NCBI GenBank assembly: GCA_003999685.1
Contig: CP021220.1
Span: 4,092,001-4,156,000, forward strand
Source of the DNA: Taiwanofungus camphoratus
Lineage: Eukaryota; Basidiomycota; Agaricomycetes; Polyporales; Taiwanofungaceae
Reading direction: 5' to 3'
DNA length: 64,000 bases
Below the pieces are notes generated by a model, which saw only the letters and a program-made list of their open reading frames with translations, was not told where the DNA came from and ran no database searches. How positions within the stretch are numbered: the stretch's first letter is position 1; the number at the start of each line of letters is the position of its first letter. A program made the position numbers and the translations under genes. This document shows, one piece after another, positions 1-13,247 of the stretch.

Positions 1-2449
1 AAGCATCCATCTTGCTGGTGAGTATAATGTGGTCGAGACGTTCCAAACATTTAGGCAGACTGATAGCAGACGCGTCAGCGGTATCTGAATATAGGAACTT
101 CAGCGCCGATGCTATGGCACGCGTCTGGCTACTGTGGACTAGTTGCACGAGCCCCAATAAGTCAAGGGTTTCGTCCCCTGCTTCGATGATTGCGCGCCTG
201 CGTACTGCCATCTTCCGTTCTGCCGAAGGGAGAGACTGAGATATCAGAGCCCGTGGACTAACAACACCGAAGGCTCTAACTTCGCGTGCAAGGACCTAGT
301 GAGCTGGGAGAACTCGGTCGATCAACGTCTCAACGTACTCTGATGAGACGATACCACCGAAGGAATTTCCTTTGCGACAATGCGTGCTGCCTCGGTAATA
401 TCATAGCACTGATATCGCCGCATCTCAAGTACCAGGTCAGCTACATCGCAGTAGTCTCCTGTTCATAAATTGAACAAAGGATCTAACGGACGGAAGCATG
501 AAAGCGTACCGCAGCCACCAATGACCAAAATTGACGAACATCCATGATCTTCGAACATGGCACGTATCTTACACCTAAGTGTTGGTGTAAAGTTTCACAC
601 GACATACATTTGACGTACCTTGAAAATGAGAGGGGTTATGGGATCAGCTGAGATTAGTCTTTGCATTCGAAGATCCCTGATGAGGAAGTTGGTGGCGCAG
701 GTGTCTTCATCAAATAGTAAAATATCTGCTCCTAGTTCGAGAGCCTGCATGTATATGAGGTGTAGCGGACTATGAGTGCAGGCACAAACGCACTTCAATA
801 ACGCCCGCTGCCATGGATGTACTGCCGCTTGCATCTTTAGTGGAGAATGAGGTCGTCGAGACGCCTCCTGGTAGGTTAGTGATGAATGGCGAAATATCGA
901 CATTCGTGATAGAACGGCCGTCTTCTCCTTGAACGGACACACAGTTATTTGATGTCACCACAAATTCACGACCATCTATGGCCTTGGTTATTAATACTTC
1001 CGAGCATAATACTGCGGGCAGCACTAGTACCTCCGGGAATATGATTGTAGCAGCCTACAGCGAGAGCATCGAGAAGGGTTGACTTTCCCTGTGCATCAAT
1101 ATTCGGATTTCCCTCCTGCACATCAGTACGGACCAGGAACAGCTCACATGGAAACCTCCACCCGCGATCATGGTAATACCCGCCGGAACACCCATTCCTC
1201 GAATCTCGCCTCTATGAGGTAAATTGAACGATTGCTCAAGATTGGGCGGGGACTGGAACGTCACAACGCTTGGACTAGCCATAGGTTCATCTGAGGCCCC
1301 GCTGGCACGCGGTAGAACTGCACCATTGGCGACAAACGCTACAAGACCTACGAAACGTACCCGCCTTGAACAACATAATACACTCGTCCTTATGTCATGA
1401 TCGTACCGGCTTTTGTCGCCTGGCAGCGGAGATCCTCTTGGTCTTCTATGCAGTCGACAAATGTCTGCAGGGTTGGTTTCTCCTGAGAAGAGTATAAGAG
1501 ACCTTCCGTCAGAGCAGGTATCGCAGTGCGGAATATTTCGGCTGCCCAATCGCCAAGGATGGTCCGACCTGGAAAAAGAAGCAGACAGTGTGTAGGGGAC
1601 CGTAAGATTGCCATGGTTCGAAGGTCGTACCTTGAGCAGGAAGTCCGATGGTGAATCTAGCTTCAAGCCCATCATTGCTGAGGACGATGGAGCTGCGCTG
1701 CAACACCTGCTGGCCAGGTTTGTCGACTTGTATATCCCCTCCTTTGGCGGCAGACCAGTTTCCGCCGGATCGGCTCCCATGCGAATGGGAACCAGCAATC
1801 ATATGTAGCCTGCGAGTCAAGAAGTCGCATAACGCCACTTCTCTAGCTTACAAAACACAATTCAAGAATCGGCGTGTCCTATCTGAATCGCCGGGAGCTC
1901 AAACATACCTCACATGATTTGAATATAGATCTGGGGGAAACCCTGCGACCTCATGGCCGACTCGTACTCGCACCTTACTGGGCGGTGCAAAAGGATCGCT
2001 CTGGACGTGGTCCACGAACAGATAGAAATTTTGATAATCCCAGCGACCTTTGCGAGAGTGTCAGCTTGAATACCAAATACGACAGCGACCGAAGACGGAT
2101 CCCAACGCAGACGGACCTTGCACATCCCGATAAGCAGGGTAACTCTTTCCATTCAACCTTGATAATAGGTTCACGAGATCTTCCGAGTTGCCATGAGCTT
2201 GCACATGTAACGTTCAGTCACTCACTCTATGCATTGACAAGGGCAGAACATTACCGTTGTCGTCCTGTCCACGACGCTTTACACCGCGAGCGGTCCCTTG
2301 AGAGCCTGAAGCACCGATGTCACGGTTTCTGCCACGACCCTCTCTGCCGCGGCCTGAACCGTACAGGTTTTTGTAGTAAGCTCCACGCCCTGTGATATCC
2401 GCTCAACACTGGACAGCGACACCATATGTCTGATCAGTCTACCTGACAT
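1..2449 (-). CDS. ABC-class ATPase of the COG3044/PF09818 type, 3' end cut by the window edge
   Basis: Predicted P-loop ATPase of the 'ABC class' family; its cellular role is poorly known. After splicing, the N-terminus is short and Arg/Gly-rich (MSGRGAYYKNLYGSGRGR). It is followed by the family stretch FVDHVQSDPFAPPSKVRVRV near 1960-2030 and DKPGQQVLQRSSIV near 1690-1730. A Walker A box GGGFHGKST is split by an intron near 1090-1150. Then come DGRSITNVDISPFI near 890-930 and the Walker B-like LLFDEDTCATNFLIRD near 665-720. The C-terminal helices continue to base 1 (GLVQLVHSSQTRAIA near 120-160) with no stop, so the gene runs off the left side. The start ATG is at 2447-2449. A 53-base intron (2390-2442) after only seven coding bases gives the in-frame N-terminus. 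Its left neighbour is unseen; on its right Hog1 lies in tandem. Confidence 0.85.
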
Positions 2450-2802
2450 ATTGAATTGGTTGATAGAAGGGATGGCTGTCTTGTGTCGGCGAAATGATGT
2501 TTAATGGTTTGTACGAGTCGTTGCTTAATTGACTCTCCCAGTCTGATGTTGGCAAATCGCAAGGCGCTAACGCCGATCAATCTCATTCTAAATATCGAGG
2601 AACCAAGTCTCAAATACCTGTATCTCCCTCCCGCAACCACTCTTTTCACAGCACAGAACATCTACTACAGCAAAAGCGGAAACACATTTATCACATTCCA
2701 CCCTACGTATACTCGGGTTTCTCTTTGATACAAACATGCAGTCGAAGCTACTCTTGCGTCCAAAACGAAACGGAGACTATTACAGACAGACAGAACCTAG
2801 CT

Positions 2803-2833
2803 ATATGGATACGGATACGGATACGGATACGAG
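2803..2833. repeat. Hexanucleotide microsatellite (GGATAC)n
   Basis: About five tandem copies of a six-base unit (GGATAC in one register) lie in the 543-base spacer between the ABC-class ATPase start and the Hog1 stop. The spacer, roughly 2450-2992, holds no gene that I can support; a purine-rich stretch follows the repeat up to the Hog1 stop. Confidence 0.8.
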
Positions 2834-2992
2834 CAGTACACCGCGCGCCAGCCGAGTGGACAGAGGCAGAAGAATAGATCGTGAGCGTGATCATCGGTGG
2901 AAGGAGCGTGAGCGTAATCGGGTGCGAGCCAAGTCGGAGGGGGGGGGTAACCAAGAAGAAAGTCGACGGACGTGAGAGGGGGGAGAGAATGT

Positions 2993-4809
<1,817 letters not shown>

Positions 4810-5471
4810 GGAGGGGAGCAGGGAGTAGGAGCGGTGGAGTGGTGGAATGGGACCTGGAAGTTGTGGCAGGAGGGGGAGGACAAGACGAGACTGGGTCCCT
4901 GCGGCTCCACTCCCCCTCAGCCACTTTTCTCCCCTCGGACGATCTGCCAGGCTCCCGCTTGTGGCAAACGGGTCATCGCTTATGTAATCGCAACCCTAAC
5001 CATAGCGCATTGTTGCTTTTGTAGGCTGCGTTTCATTTGTTATGTGGAATACAATTCGATTTGAATGCGTAGAGTGACGTAGGGCCGCTGATGGTGATCT
5101 TGGAGAGAGATTAGATCAAGCGCGCGGTCTCGCCTCGCTTGCGGAGTCGTCAGCTGTGGTCGCCGCGATGAGCACTGTCTGCGATGGATGCGCGACGGGT
5201 CAACGCTCATCCCGTGATGTGCGCGGTGGTCGCCGACACGTGCTAACCCAAAAAACGACGATCACGGCGTCTTCCGCCAGCGTCTACCAGACGGCGGCCT
5301 TGTCCATTCTAGCGCCCATCGTGCTCGGCAGCGTCGGACGGCTTACTACGCTCGAGTTCCCTCTGCGAACGCCGACTATTACCACGACTCTCGCTCTCGT
5401 CGTACACCACCATCTGTACGCTCTAGTCGTCGACCGTCACCAGTCTCTACACAGCACTTGTCTCGTCCGCC
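4810..5471. promoter_or_regulatory. Shared divergent promoter region of HOG1 and MCR1
   Basis: This 662-base spacer separates two genes transcribed away from each other. The side next to MCR1 (about 5220-5471) is pyrimidine-rich on the plus strand, typical of fungal leaders just upstream of a start. No strong TATA box is seen on either side. An open frame runs through it in the MCR1 direction from 5156, but it has no recognisable protein and overlaps MCR1 out of frame. Confidence 0.5.
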
Positions 5472-6882
5472 ATGTCGTTCGTGAGAGCAGCGGCCTTCTC
5501 CACGCGTGCGGTCGTAAGTCGGCATACGTCCTTCTCACCCTTGCGAACAGCCCGCCCACAGCTGACGTGTCCCAGCGGTTCCAACTTGGCAATGCATCCC
5601 GCCGCTATTCGACCGCACCACCCCCAGAGGCCAAGAAGCCCTCAAACCTCCCTCTCTATCTCGGCGGTGCCGGTCAGCTATATACCACCTCTTGCGCGTC
5701 ACCTGCTATGAACTGACGACCATTGTACAGGCATCGCGGGCCTCGCAGGCTACATCTACTTCACTTCGGGCTCAAAGAAGGCCGAGGTGAAGCAGGAAAA
5801 GAGCCCCCTCGACCCTAACAATTTCATCGACCTCGAGCTCAAGCGCGTCGAGCCCTACAATCACAACACGGCCAAGTGCGCCTCATTTACCTTGCTACCT
5901 GCCCACCTGCTCCCGCTCACACTCGCGTCAGGTTCATCCTCTCCCTGCCGGACAACCAGGCGTCCTTGATGCCCGTCGCCTCTTGCGTGTACCTGCGCCC
6001 ATCTGAGGCTGCGCCGAACGCGCTCAAGGACGACAAGGGCAAGCTCGTCCAGCGTCCGTACACCCCCGTCTCGCTGCCGGACGAGCGGGGCGAGCTCACG
6101 TTCCTCGTCAAGAAGTACGACGAGGGCAAGCTGTCCAAGTATATCCACGAGTTGAAGTCTGGCGAGAAGCTCTCCATCAAGGGCCCCATCATGAAGTTCC
6201 AGTATAAGAGTACGCAGGTGCTACGTGCATCTTCTTCATGCTATGCTGATGGGCGTCTCGTACAGTCAACGAGTTTGACGAGGTCGGCATGGTCGCAGGC
6301 GGTAGTGGCATGTAAGTCCCCATTTTGCTCTCTTGGTTCCCCCACTGACTGCCTGCCCCTAGCACTCCAATGTACCAGATCCTCAAGTACGCGCTGACAG
6401 ATCCGTCAAACAAGACCAAATTCACACTCATCTTCGCAAACATCACCGAGAAGGACATCCTGCTGCGCGAGGAGTTCGAGCAGATGAAGAAGGAACATCC
6501 GGACAAGTTCAATATCGTCTACACCGTCGACAAGGCGGACGCGAGCTGGAAGGGATACAAGGGGTACGTGAACAACGAGATGATCAAGCAGCACATCGCG
6601 CCGCCGCAGCTCGGCAACAAGGTCAAGATCTTCGTCTGCGGTGAGTATCCTGCTGTGTGGCGTCTCAGGATTGGCACTCAGCGCGGTCTTTTTCTTGCCC
6701 ATAGGCCCGCCTGGACAGCTCGCGGCGGTCGCTGGAAAGAAGGACGGGATCTTCAAGCAAGGCCCCGTTGGTGGAATCCTCAAGGAGCTCGGATACACAG
6801 AGGACCAGGTTCGGCGTTCGGGTTCGGATTCTCCGAGGACTGTCCATGCTCACTCCGTGCTCTGCAGGTCTTCAAGTTCTGA
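5472..6882 (+). CDS. MCR1: Mitochondrial NADH-cytochrome b5 reductase
   Basis: FAD enzyme that passes electrons from NADH to cytochrome b5 or similar acceptors; the yeast homologue Mcr1 sits in the mitochondrial outer membrane and intermembrane space. Exon 1 is 5472-5513 (MSFVRAAAFSTRAV). Exon 2 starts at 5576 and continues a mitochondrial-type leader (NASRRYSTA). A membrane segment (LPLYLGGAGIAGLAGYIYF) follows across the next intron. The FAD-binding domain carries RPYTPVSLPDERGELTFLVK near 6055-6115 and GEKLSIKGPI. The NAD-binding domain carries MVAGGSGITPMYQI, split by an intron near 6310-6360, and the CGPPGQ motif near 6640-6715. The last short exon ends VFKF with stop TGA at 6880-6882. 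All key motifs are present, so it should be functional. About 380 bases follow before the next start. Confidence 0.95.
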
Positions 6883-7153
6883 GTGCTGATGCGGGCTCGT
6901 GTTGAAAAGGAGATATCTCTGTTGTCAATATGACATGCTGTTTGTATATGGTTTGATCTAGTAAATCAAGTCGTTGTTTTCGAGTGTCCGTTCCGTTCAA
7001 TCAGGAGAAAATACACGTTATTTCTGATATGACTGTGACGCGTTAGTCACGTGACACAAGATGCCTGGACTGACATCATGGCGGGTGTGACGGCCTGTGC
7101 CAGTGAGCCTGTCCACCTAGAACGGCCACCGCGATGGAGGCCGCTCATGTTCG

Positions 7154-7160
7154 TATATAA
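7154..7160 (+). promoter_or_regulatory. TATA box upstream of the small protein gene at 7264
   Basis: TATATAA lies about 105 bases before the ATG at 7264, followed by a pyrimidine- and CA-rich leader. The spacing is that of a focused fungal core promoter, which suggests regulated or high expression. Confidence 0.55.
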
Positions 7161-7263
7161 CAACATCGCACACCGCTGTCTCCTTGTCTCCTCTCTGAGA
7201 CCCACTCTCACTCCAGCACCTCAACACAACGCCCTCGCATACTCTTTATTCTACTCAAACACC

Positions 7264-7842
7264 ATGTCTACCACATCGCAGCCAGCCACTGATCCGTCCT
7301 CTCCGCAATGGCTCGAGGAGCACCTACACACCCTCCTCAACTCGCCCTACATCCACTTCCCCGTCGGCCAGTTGGGCGGCCGCCGCATGGGCCACGGCCC
7401 CGTCGACCTCTTCAGCACGCGCTTCAACAACTTCTTCACTAAGGGCGCCACCGGCGTCGTCAACGGAAAGGACGTCGACCGCGCCGCGCTTAAGGACACG
7501 CTTTTGGCGCTCCAGAGCAAGTGGAACCCCGCGACGGCCAAGTTCGCGGCGGTAGACGATGCGACGCAGGCCCAGGTGCGACGCGCTCTTTCTTCTGTTG
7601 GTCAGCCAGCCCCTGACGCACGATCCAACGTGCACTCAGCCCGCAATCCAGTTGAACTTCACCCCAAAGAGCGCCGATCAGGCAGCCGAAGTGAAGGCAT
7701 CAGCATCGTGAGTTAGCAGTGATAAACTCGTCGTCTGCAATCGCAATGCTCATACATGACATGCAGGGTGACCGAAGAAGGTGGTGCACCCCGCATCAGC
7801 CAGCTCACGCTGTCCGGCGACGATGCCCTGTTCATAAAGTAA
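7264..7842 (+). CDS. Small protein of unknown function, possibly NTF2/SnoaL-like
   Basis: Three exons join cleanly: 7264-7575, 7640-7707 and about 7767-7842, with GTGCGA..CTCAG and GTGAGT..TGCAG introns. The product is about 150 residues, begins MSTTSQPATDPSSPQWLEEH and ends LSGDDALFIK. It has no signal peptide or membrane segment. The mix of an N-terminal helix, a central region with a DRAALKDTLLALQ helix, and C-terminal strand-like segments (IQLNFTPKSADQAAEVKASA, PRISQLTLSGDDALF) suggests a small alpha+beta fold such as NTF2/SnoaL. That is inference from pattern only. I do not recognise the gene. The start is supported by a TATA box about 105 bases upstream. Confidence 0.7.
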
Positions 7843-9618
7843 CCCAGAACGCGTGTATGAATATCATAGACTTGAGCACATGTTGTACCGTACAGTGTAT
7901 TCTATTTGCTTTGCAGTCTCACGTTCTCGCCCAAGATTTCCCCTCAAGTCGTCGATCACTTTGGCACCGACTGTGGTACATACACTGGCGCCTGTATCCA
8001 ACAGTAGGGTCGCAACGTCGATACGCCTCAGGCAGCCTCCGACGGTTTTGTGTCACAACACAATATGGAACGCCTGTTTGTGGCACAGTCCAAAATCACA
8101 TAAAGCGGCCGTTCCGGATGGATGTGGATACCTTAATGCTGCTCGTAATACACTTTCTACTCCAACTGCTCTGCATTTTCGGTTCACTTATCACTAGACC
8201 GTCAACGACTGCAGCCATCATGATCCTTCCAAACCTCGCTCTTAATGTGCTGTTATTTACCTCTATGACCACCGCACTTGATTTAAGGCACCAGATCAAG
8301 ATGTCAAATGCTGCAAGTCCTAGTAGGTTTCTTACGTTGACCTGGTAGCTGATGGCAGGCCCTGACCTGTGCACCAAGCGCTGCCCAGAACCAGCACGCC
8401 ATCGCCGGGTTTCGACGCTACCGTGGTGGCCTTGACTCGGGATGCACGAGTGCGGACCCAAACGACAATCCCCTCAAGCCTTACCACTGTGGCCAAGCGT
8501 CAAGGTATGTCGTCTAGCGCATGATGCATGCAAGTATCTGACATTAATTGCCAGAATCCTCTATCAGTGACACGGGGGCTTCATCGTTAAACACGGGACA
8601 TGCTAGCACGACATGTGTGGCCTCCCCCAGTGAGCATCATACGGTCACAGTCGGCAGGAAGTGTCTGCACTGACTTCTCCCAACAGCCGAGAGCCGCGAG
8701 TCGTCGCATTCTGTTGCAGCGACTAGCACTCCCGCTAGGAGAACCCAGCGCGACCGCAAGCTCCACCGAGCAGGGTTTCACAACTCATATAACGCAAGTC
8801 ACGACAGTCACGTTCCCCCGCGCAGGCCCAAGCAGCACCGCCGCGCCCAGCTCTGCCGAGGTGTAAGTGTCGTCGGTCCGAGACATCATTTGAAGACTCA
8901 AACGCGACGCGCGTAGAGCCGCTCGTGCGATTCCTTCCGAACGTTTCGAGGTGGTTTCAGCGGTTGACTTCTAATGCGGCACTCACCGGGTTTGTATGCA
9001 ATGATTGGTGGTACGGCCATCGGGGCTTTGGTCGCATGCTAGCATTCATGCTGCAGCTTGCGCCACTCTGATGATGACCGTTCGCAGCTGGATTGCGGCA
9101 GTACGATGATTCTTGTACTCTTAAAGTGACCGTCCTTAGCATCCTTAGTGGCATACAAACGTTAATTCTATTCTCAGTGAACCATGAAGCGAAAACAGCT
9201 GTACAACTCGGGACTGAGATGTTTCATCAGATGGACAGTGAGGCTGTCTTGTTAATGCACTAGATATCAACGTCAGCGATACGGTTGCCCTTGGACCTCG
9301 GACCTTTCGCTCATCAACACGAGCGACTTGCACGATGCGATTCGCTTGCTGAAACGCGCCTCCATCACGCGAGTGCTACCAGTCATGTGCAGGTATGCGT
9401 AGTGAAGGACATAGATATGGTGAGCCAGAAATACGGTGCAAGGATGTGCGATAGTTAGTTTCAATGGGTTCCGTACTTCCGGCGGGGTGCGTGAAATCAG
9501 TGATGAGACGTTCACCTTTCCCGCATCACAGATATAATTTGCAACCCTTGAGCTGAAAACGAAATAGGTGCACACCTACTAAAAATACAGAGCTGTTCTC
9601 CCCATATAACTGATAGAC
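7843..9618. other. Gene-poor interval with a possible fragment of a Ser/Thr-rich membrane protein (8100-9150, plus)
   Basis: No confident gene. Around 8410-8870 on the plus strand two plausible introns (GTATGTC..TGCCAG near 8503-8553 and GTCGGC..AACAG near 8652-8689) connect Ser/Thr-rich segments such as SSTEQGFTTHITQVTTVTF. About 120 bases further on comes a short Gly/Ala/Ile run (MIGGTAIGALVAC) like the start of a membrane helix. That layout recalls basidiomycete Ser/Thr-rich single-pass membrane proteins. I could not build one continuous frame, so this may be a decayed copy or chance. The last 450 bases (9170-9618) hold nothing I recognise. Confidence 0.25.
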
Positions 9619-12600
9619 TCATGAAGCCGATATCTCTTCTTCCTCAATATCAATCAGCTCCCGGCCCTCCTCGACCATCTCACCCTTCTTGCATCCTACA
9701 GCCTTCACCACCCCGCTCACCTGTGTCCTGAGCACAGTCTCGGTCTTCATGCTTTCTAGAACCACTGCTGGTTGCCCCTTCTCCACTCGTTCGCCCACCT
9801 GAACACGCACCTCCACCACCACGCTTGGCATCGGCGCCCTTAACGTCCCCCGCGCTGCTCCGAGCACGTCACCACCAAGTGACAACAGCCACTTCGGCGA
9901 TGGAAGTAGTAAAGTGGTCTTATGCGCACCGTGGAATACGTGCAGGCGTTCCATAGTATGTGGAGACGTGGAAGCAGGTACAGCAAGAGAAGGACGCTGC
10001 GAGACGATCGTGGTTCTCAGAGCGGTCAAGTCTAGCGTCGTGCAAAGAGTCGTGGGTGAGAGCATGTGCGCAGGCACGGAGGCGAACCTCGTCTCAGAAG
10101 AGGATTCGCGGACAGTGACATCGAAAAGCCCGCCGTTGAGGGACTTGACCTGGATTGTAGCGTGTTCTGCAGCATCACCTTCGGCTCTCAGAGTAATGAT
10201 TCGTTCATAAGCGTCTCCCCCGAAACGCCGGGATGCGAGAGCCGTCCATGGAGACGGTGCCACGCCAGACACCTGCACTGGGTGATCCCTCAAGACAACA
10301 AAGAGTGCAGCCTGAGCGAGCACTTCTGGCTTTGGTTTTAGGAGGGGTGGGAACAACTCCTCAAAGTGCTTCTACAATTGATTGCGTCAACACATCAGGA
10401 CCCTCTGCTCAGAGGTATCAAGAACTAACGGGGATGAAGCCTGTTTCCACCTCTCCCTCCACGAAAGCAGCATTTCCGGCCAGCGTCCGCAAGAACTCTA
10501 CATTGGTGGAGACTCCAACCACCTTGTACTCATCGAGCGCGACCCGCAACATCCGCAATGCTTCAGTACGGTCCCGTCCATGCACAACAAGCTTCGCGAT
10601 CATCGGGTCATAGTACACTCCGATCTGGGCACCCTGCTCAAAGCCCTGTTCAAGGCGTAAAGACGGTGCAATAGATGCTGAAGCGCTCAGGACAGGTACA
10701 AGGGAGTCTTCCGAGGTTGGTCTGTCGGTCGCAGGCGGAAGAGAAGGCGCATAAATGTGCGTTGGGGTGGGTGTGGAGAGATGAAGTAGTTGACCTGAAT
10801 CAGGCAGAAAGTTATTGCGCGGATTCTCAGCATATATCCGCGCTTCGAAGGCATGGCCGACGAACGGAATTGCGGACTGTGCGAGTGGCAAAGGGTTTCC
10901 CGCTGCCACCTGGAATGCCGATAGTCAAAGAAATTAAAGACCACTCTATCTGGCATTGGGAGGATTCATACCTCGAGCTGCCATTCCACCAAATCGAGTC
11001 CAGTAATCATCTCCGTCACAGGGTGTTCGACTTGCAGCCGAGTGTTCCTTAGGAGCAGATGTCAAAGACAGCAATAACATTAGGTGTGTATACCTACATT
11101 TCCATGAAATAGAACTCCTGTGTATCCTTGTCGAAAATGAATTCAACGGTACCGGCGCCGACATAGTTCACGGCTTTAGCAGCAGCAATTGCCTTCGTAC
11201 TGAGGTCTGCACGAAGGTTAGGCGAGAGACCAGGCGCTGGAGCCTTCAAACCGATTAGCACGGATAGATATAACCCTGTCAGCCAATTTACCTCCTCAAT
11301 GATCTTCTGATTCCGTCTCTGGACCGAACAGTCGCGCTCCCACAGACTGACGCACCCGCCAAGTGTGTCCGCAAATACCTGCACCTCGACGTGGCGCGGA
11401 CGTACGATGTACTTTTCGACCAGCACATCTGAGTTGCCGAACGCCTTCTGCGCCTCGCGCTGCGCAGAGACAAGTGCATCATGGAAGTCGCCAGGCGCAT
11501 GCACGGTCCGCATGCCCTTCCCTCCACCGCCGTGCACGGCCTTAATGAGAACGGGATAGCCTGGGAGAGGTTAGTGTGCGCTTTCTCCAAGGTTGGATAT
11601 AGTCACCTATGGTAGCGGCTTCTTGTAATAAATATGCAGGGTCCTGATTTGAACCGTGGTATCCTGGGACAACCGGCACACCAGCGTCTGTAATTCGAGA
11701 GAGTATGCTAGATAAGCCATATGGAGAATGGTAGTCATCAGAGTCATCCTTACTGGACATGATGGTCTTCGACTCGCTGAGTAATAATGACATGTCATAA
11801 GCAACCCAGTGAAGAAAGGTAGTCATTAAGTTCTGGAACCAACCTCTTAGATCCCATGCTGACGATCGCAGACGCGGGCGGGCCAATAAATGTGATTCCA
11901 TCTTCTGCAAGACGTTCTGCAAACATGGCATTCTCACTGAGGAAACCGTAGCCTGGATGTACGGCCTAGTGCATAGATCAGTATCATAATGAAGTTAAGA
12001 ACAATGGGAACTGGATAGGACGCGCACGAACCTGGGCGCCGCTACGATGGCAGACTTCAATGATTTTATCGATACGAAGCTAGTATAGCCAATAATAAAT
12101 GTGAACATAACCGTCACATTTCACGAGATCTCACATAGCTCTCTGACGATGGTGCCGGGCCAATGCAATATGCCTCATCTGCCTGCTTGGGTCAAGATAG
12201 AACCAGACGGGGTATTACGGGAAAAGATCATACCATACGAACATGGAGAGCATCCGCGTCTACCTCGCTATACACTGCGACAGTTCGTATGCCCAATTTC
12301 TTTGCTGTCCTGATGACGCGGCACGCGATCTCGCCTCTGCGCAGATTGAATGGTTAATAGCCGCAGTTAGACGTTAAAGAGGAAAGTCAGACCTGTTTGT
12401 AATGAGGATCTTATCGAAATGAGGCTTTCTGGATGATAAAAGTGGAGTTCCGTCTAGAAATGTGTGCGGGGGATACGCTCAGCTACGACAAAGTAAATGA
12501 CCCCTAGCTCGGAGCTGACCTGCTACAAAAGCACTGGCAAATCCTCGGGCACTCGGAGCTAGAGGTGCTGGACTACCGAGGCCTGTAGTAGTAATTGCTC

Positions 12601-12742
12601 GCGCATCTACATAATGGAGGCTGAAACATGAGGCGTTCCTCGACGGGCGAGAGGTGACACGGCCATCGGTAGTGTGGGGTAGAGTGCGGGGTAGAGTGCG
12701 GGGAAGGATGCGAGCAGCCACCGAACGATGGCTAGGAAGCAT
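9619..12742 (-). CDS. MCCA: 3-methylcrotonyl-CoA carboxylase, biotin-carrying alpha subunit (mitochondrial)
   Basis: Biotin carboxylase plus biotin carrier of the leucine-degradation enzyme, which carboxylates 3-methylcrotonyl-CoA in the mitochondrial matrix together with a beta subunit not in this window. The N-terminus is Arg/Ser-rich without acids ([19 protein letters not shown]), a good matrix-targeting leader. Then come [16 protein letters not shown] near 12340-12420, [17 protein letters not shown] near 11910-11970 and [10 protein letters not shown]. The ATP-grasp Gly loop is [13 protein letters not shown] near 11510-11545, followed by [18 protein letters not shown] and [19 protein letters not shown]. 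The C-terminal biotinyl domain has APMPS and VLESMKTE near 9730-9770, where the Lys of SMKT is the biotin site. About ten short introns. Stop TGA at 9619-9621. The motifs distinguish it from acetyl- and pyruvate carboxylase. It appears intact. Confidence 0.92.
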
Positions 12743-13247
12743 ATTCGTTATGTGCGACGGTAATCAATGCTCAACTCGAGATCTTCGTTCATTTACGGCG
12801 CTTGGAACAAAGTCCAGCCTTCTTCGAGGTTGTTAGAGTCTGAATAGCGGACATTGAAGGGGTGTCTCCGAGCATTCATGGTCCCGAGGTCCGCGTCGTC
12901 CACTCCGCGTGACAGACCCCGCGACTCGGTCGGTTGGATTTGGGTACAAGTGTAAAAGCGAGAGTACGAACGGATACATTATACTGGCTATGCAAGTTTG
13001 GATATACATGTGCTGTAGATATACCGAAGTAGATTAGGTATATGTATCCAGTCCAAGGTCGCTTCGATCACAATAGAGTGCCTCATCATTGAGTCAAGAC
13101 ACGCGTAGGGATGGACATACTACAGAAATACAAAACATGAAAGCGAAAGTGATAATAAAAAGGGACTCAAGAATAACAAGATCTCTATACGCACGCTTAC
13201 AACTAAAATTGTCCAAGTGGCAGATAGTATTGATTATTATATGATCC
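12743..13247. other. Intergenic, no gene seen
   Basis: This 505-base spacer lies between the MCCA start and the deubiquitinase stop, with both genes on the minus strand. It would hold the MCCA promoter (12743 to about 12950) and the AT-richer 3' untranslated region of the deubiquitinase. No TATA box or repeat stands out. Confidence 0.5.

Noticed and set aside
5156-5716. 186-codon plus-strand open frame before MCR1
   Set aside because: It overlaps the first MCR1 exons in another frame and has no recognisable content; the MCR1 start at 5472 explains the region.
7719-8348. 209-codon plus-strand frame with hydrophobic segments
   Set aside because: It overlaps the last exon of the gene ending at 7842 in another frame. 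The hydrophobic part (near 8140-8290) is not backed by a start, exons or a known family.
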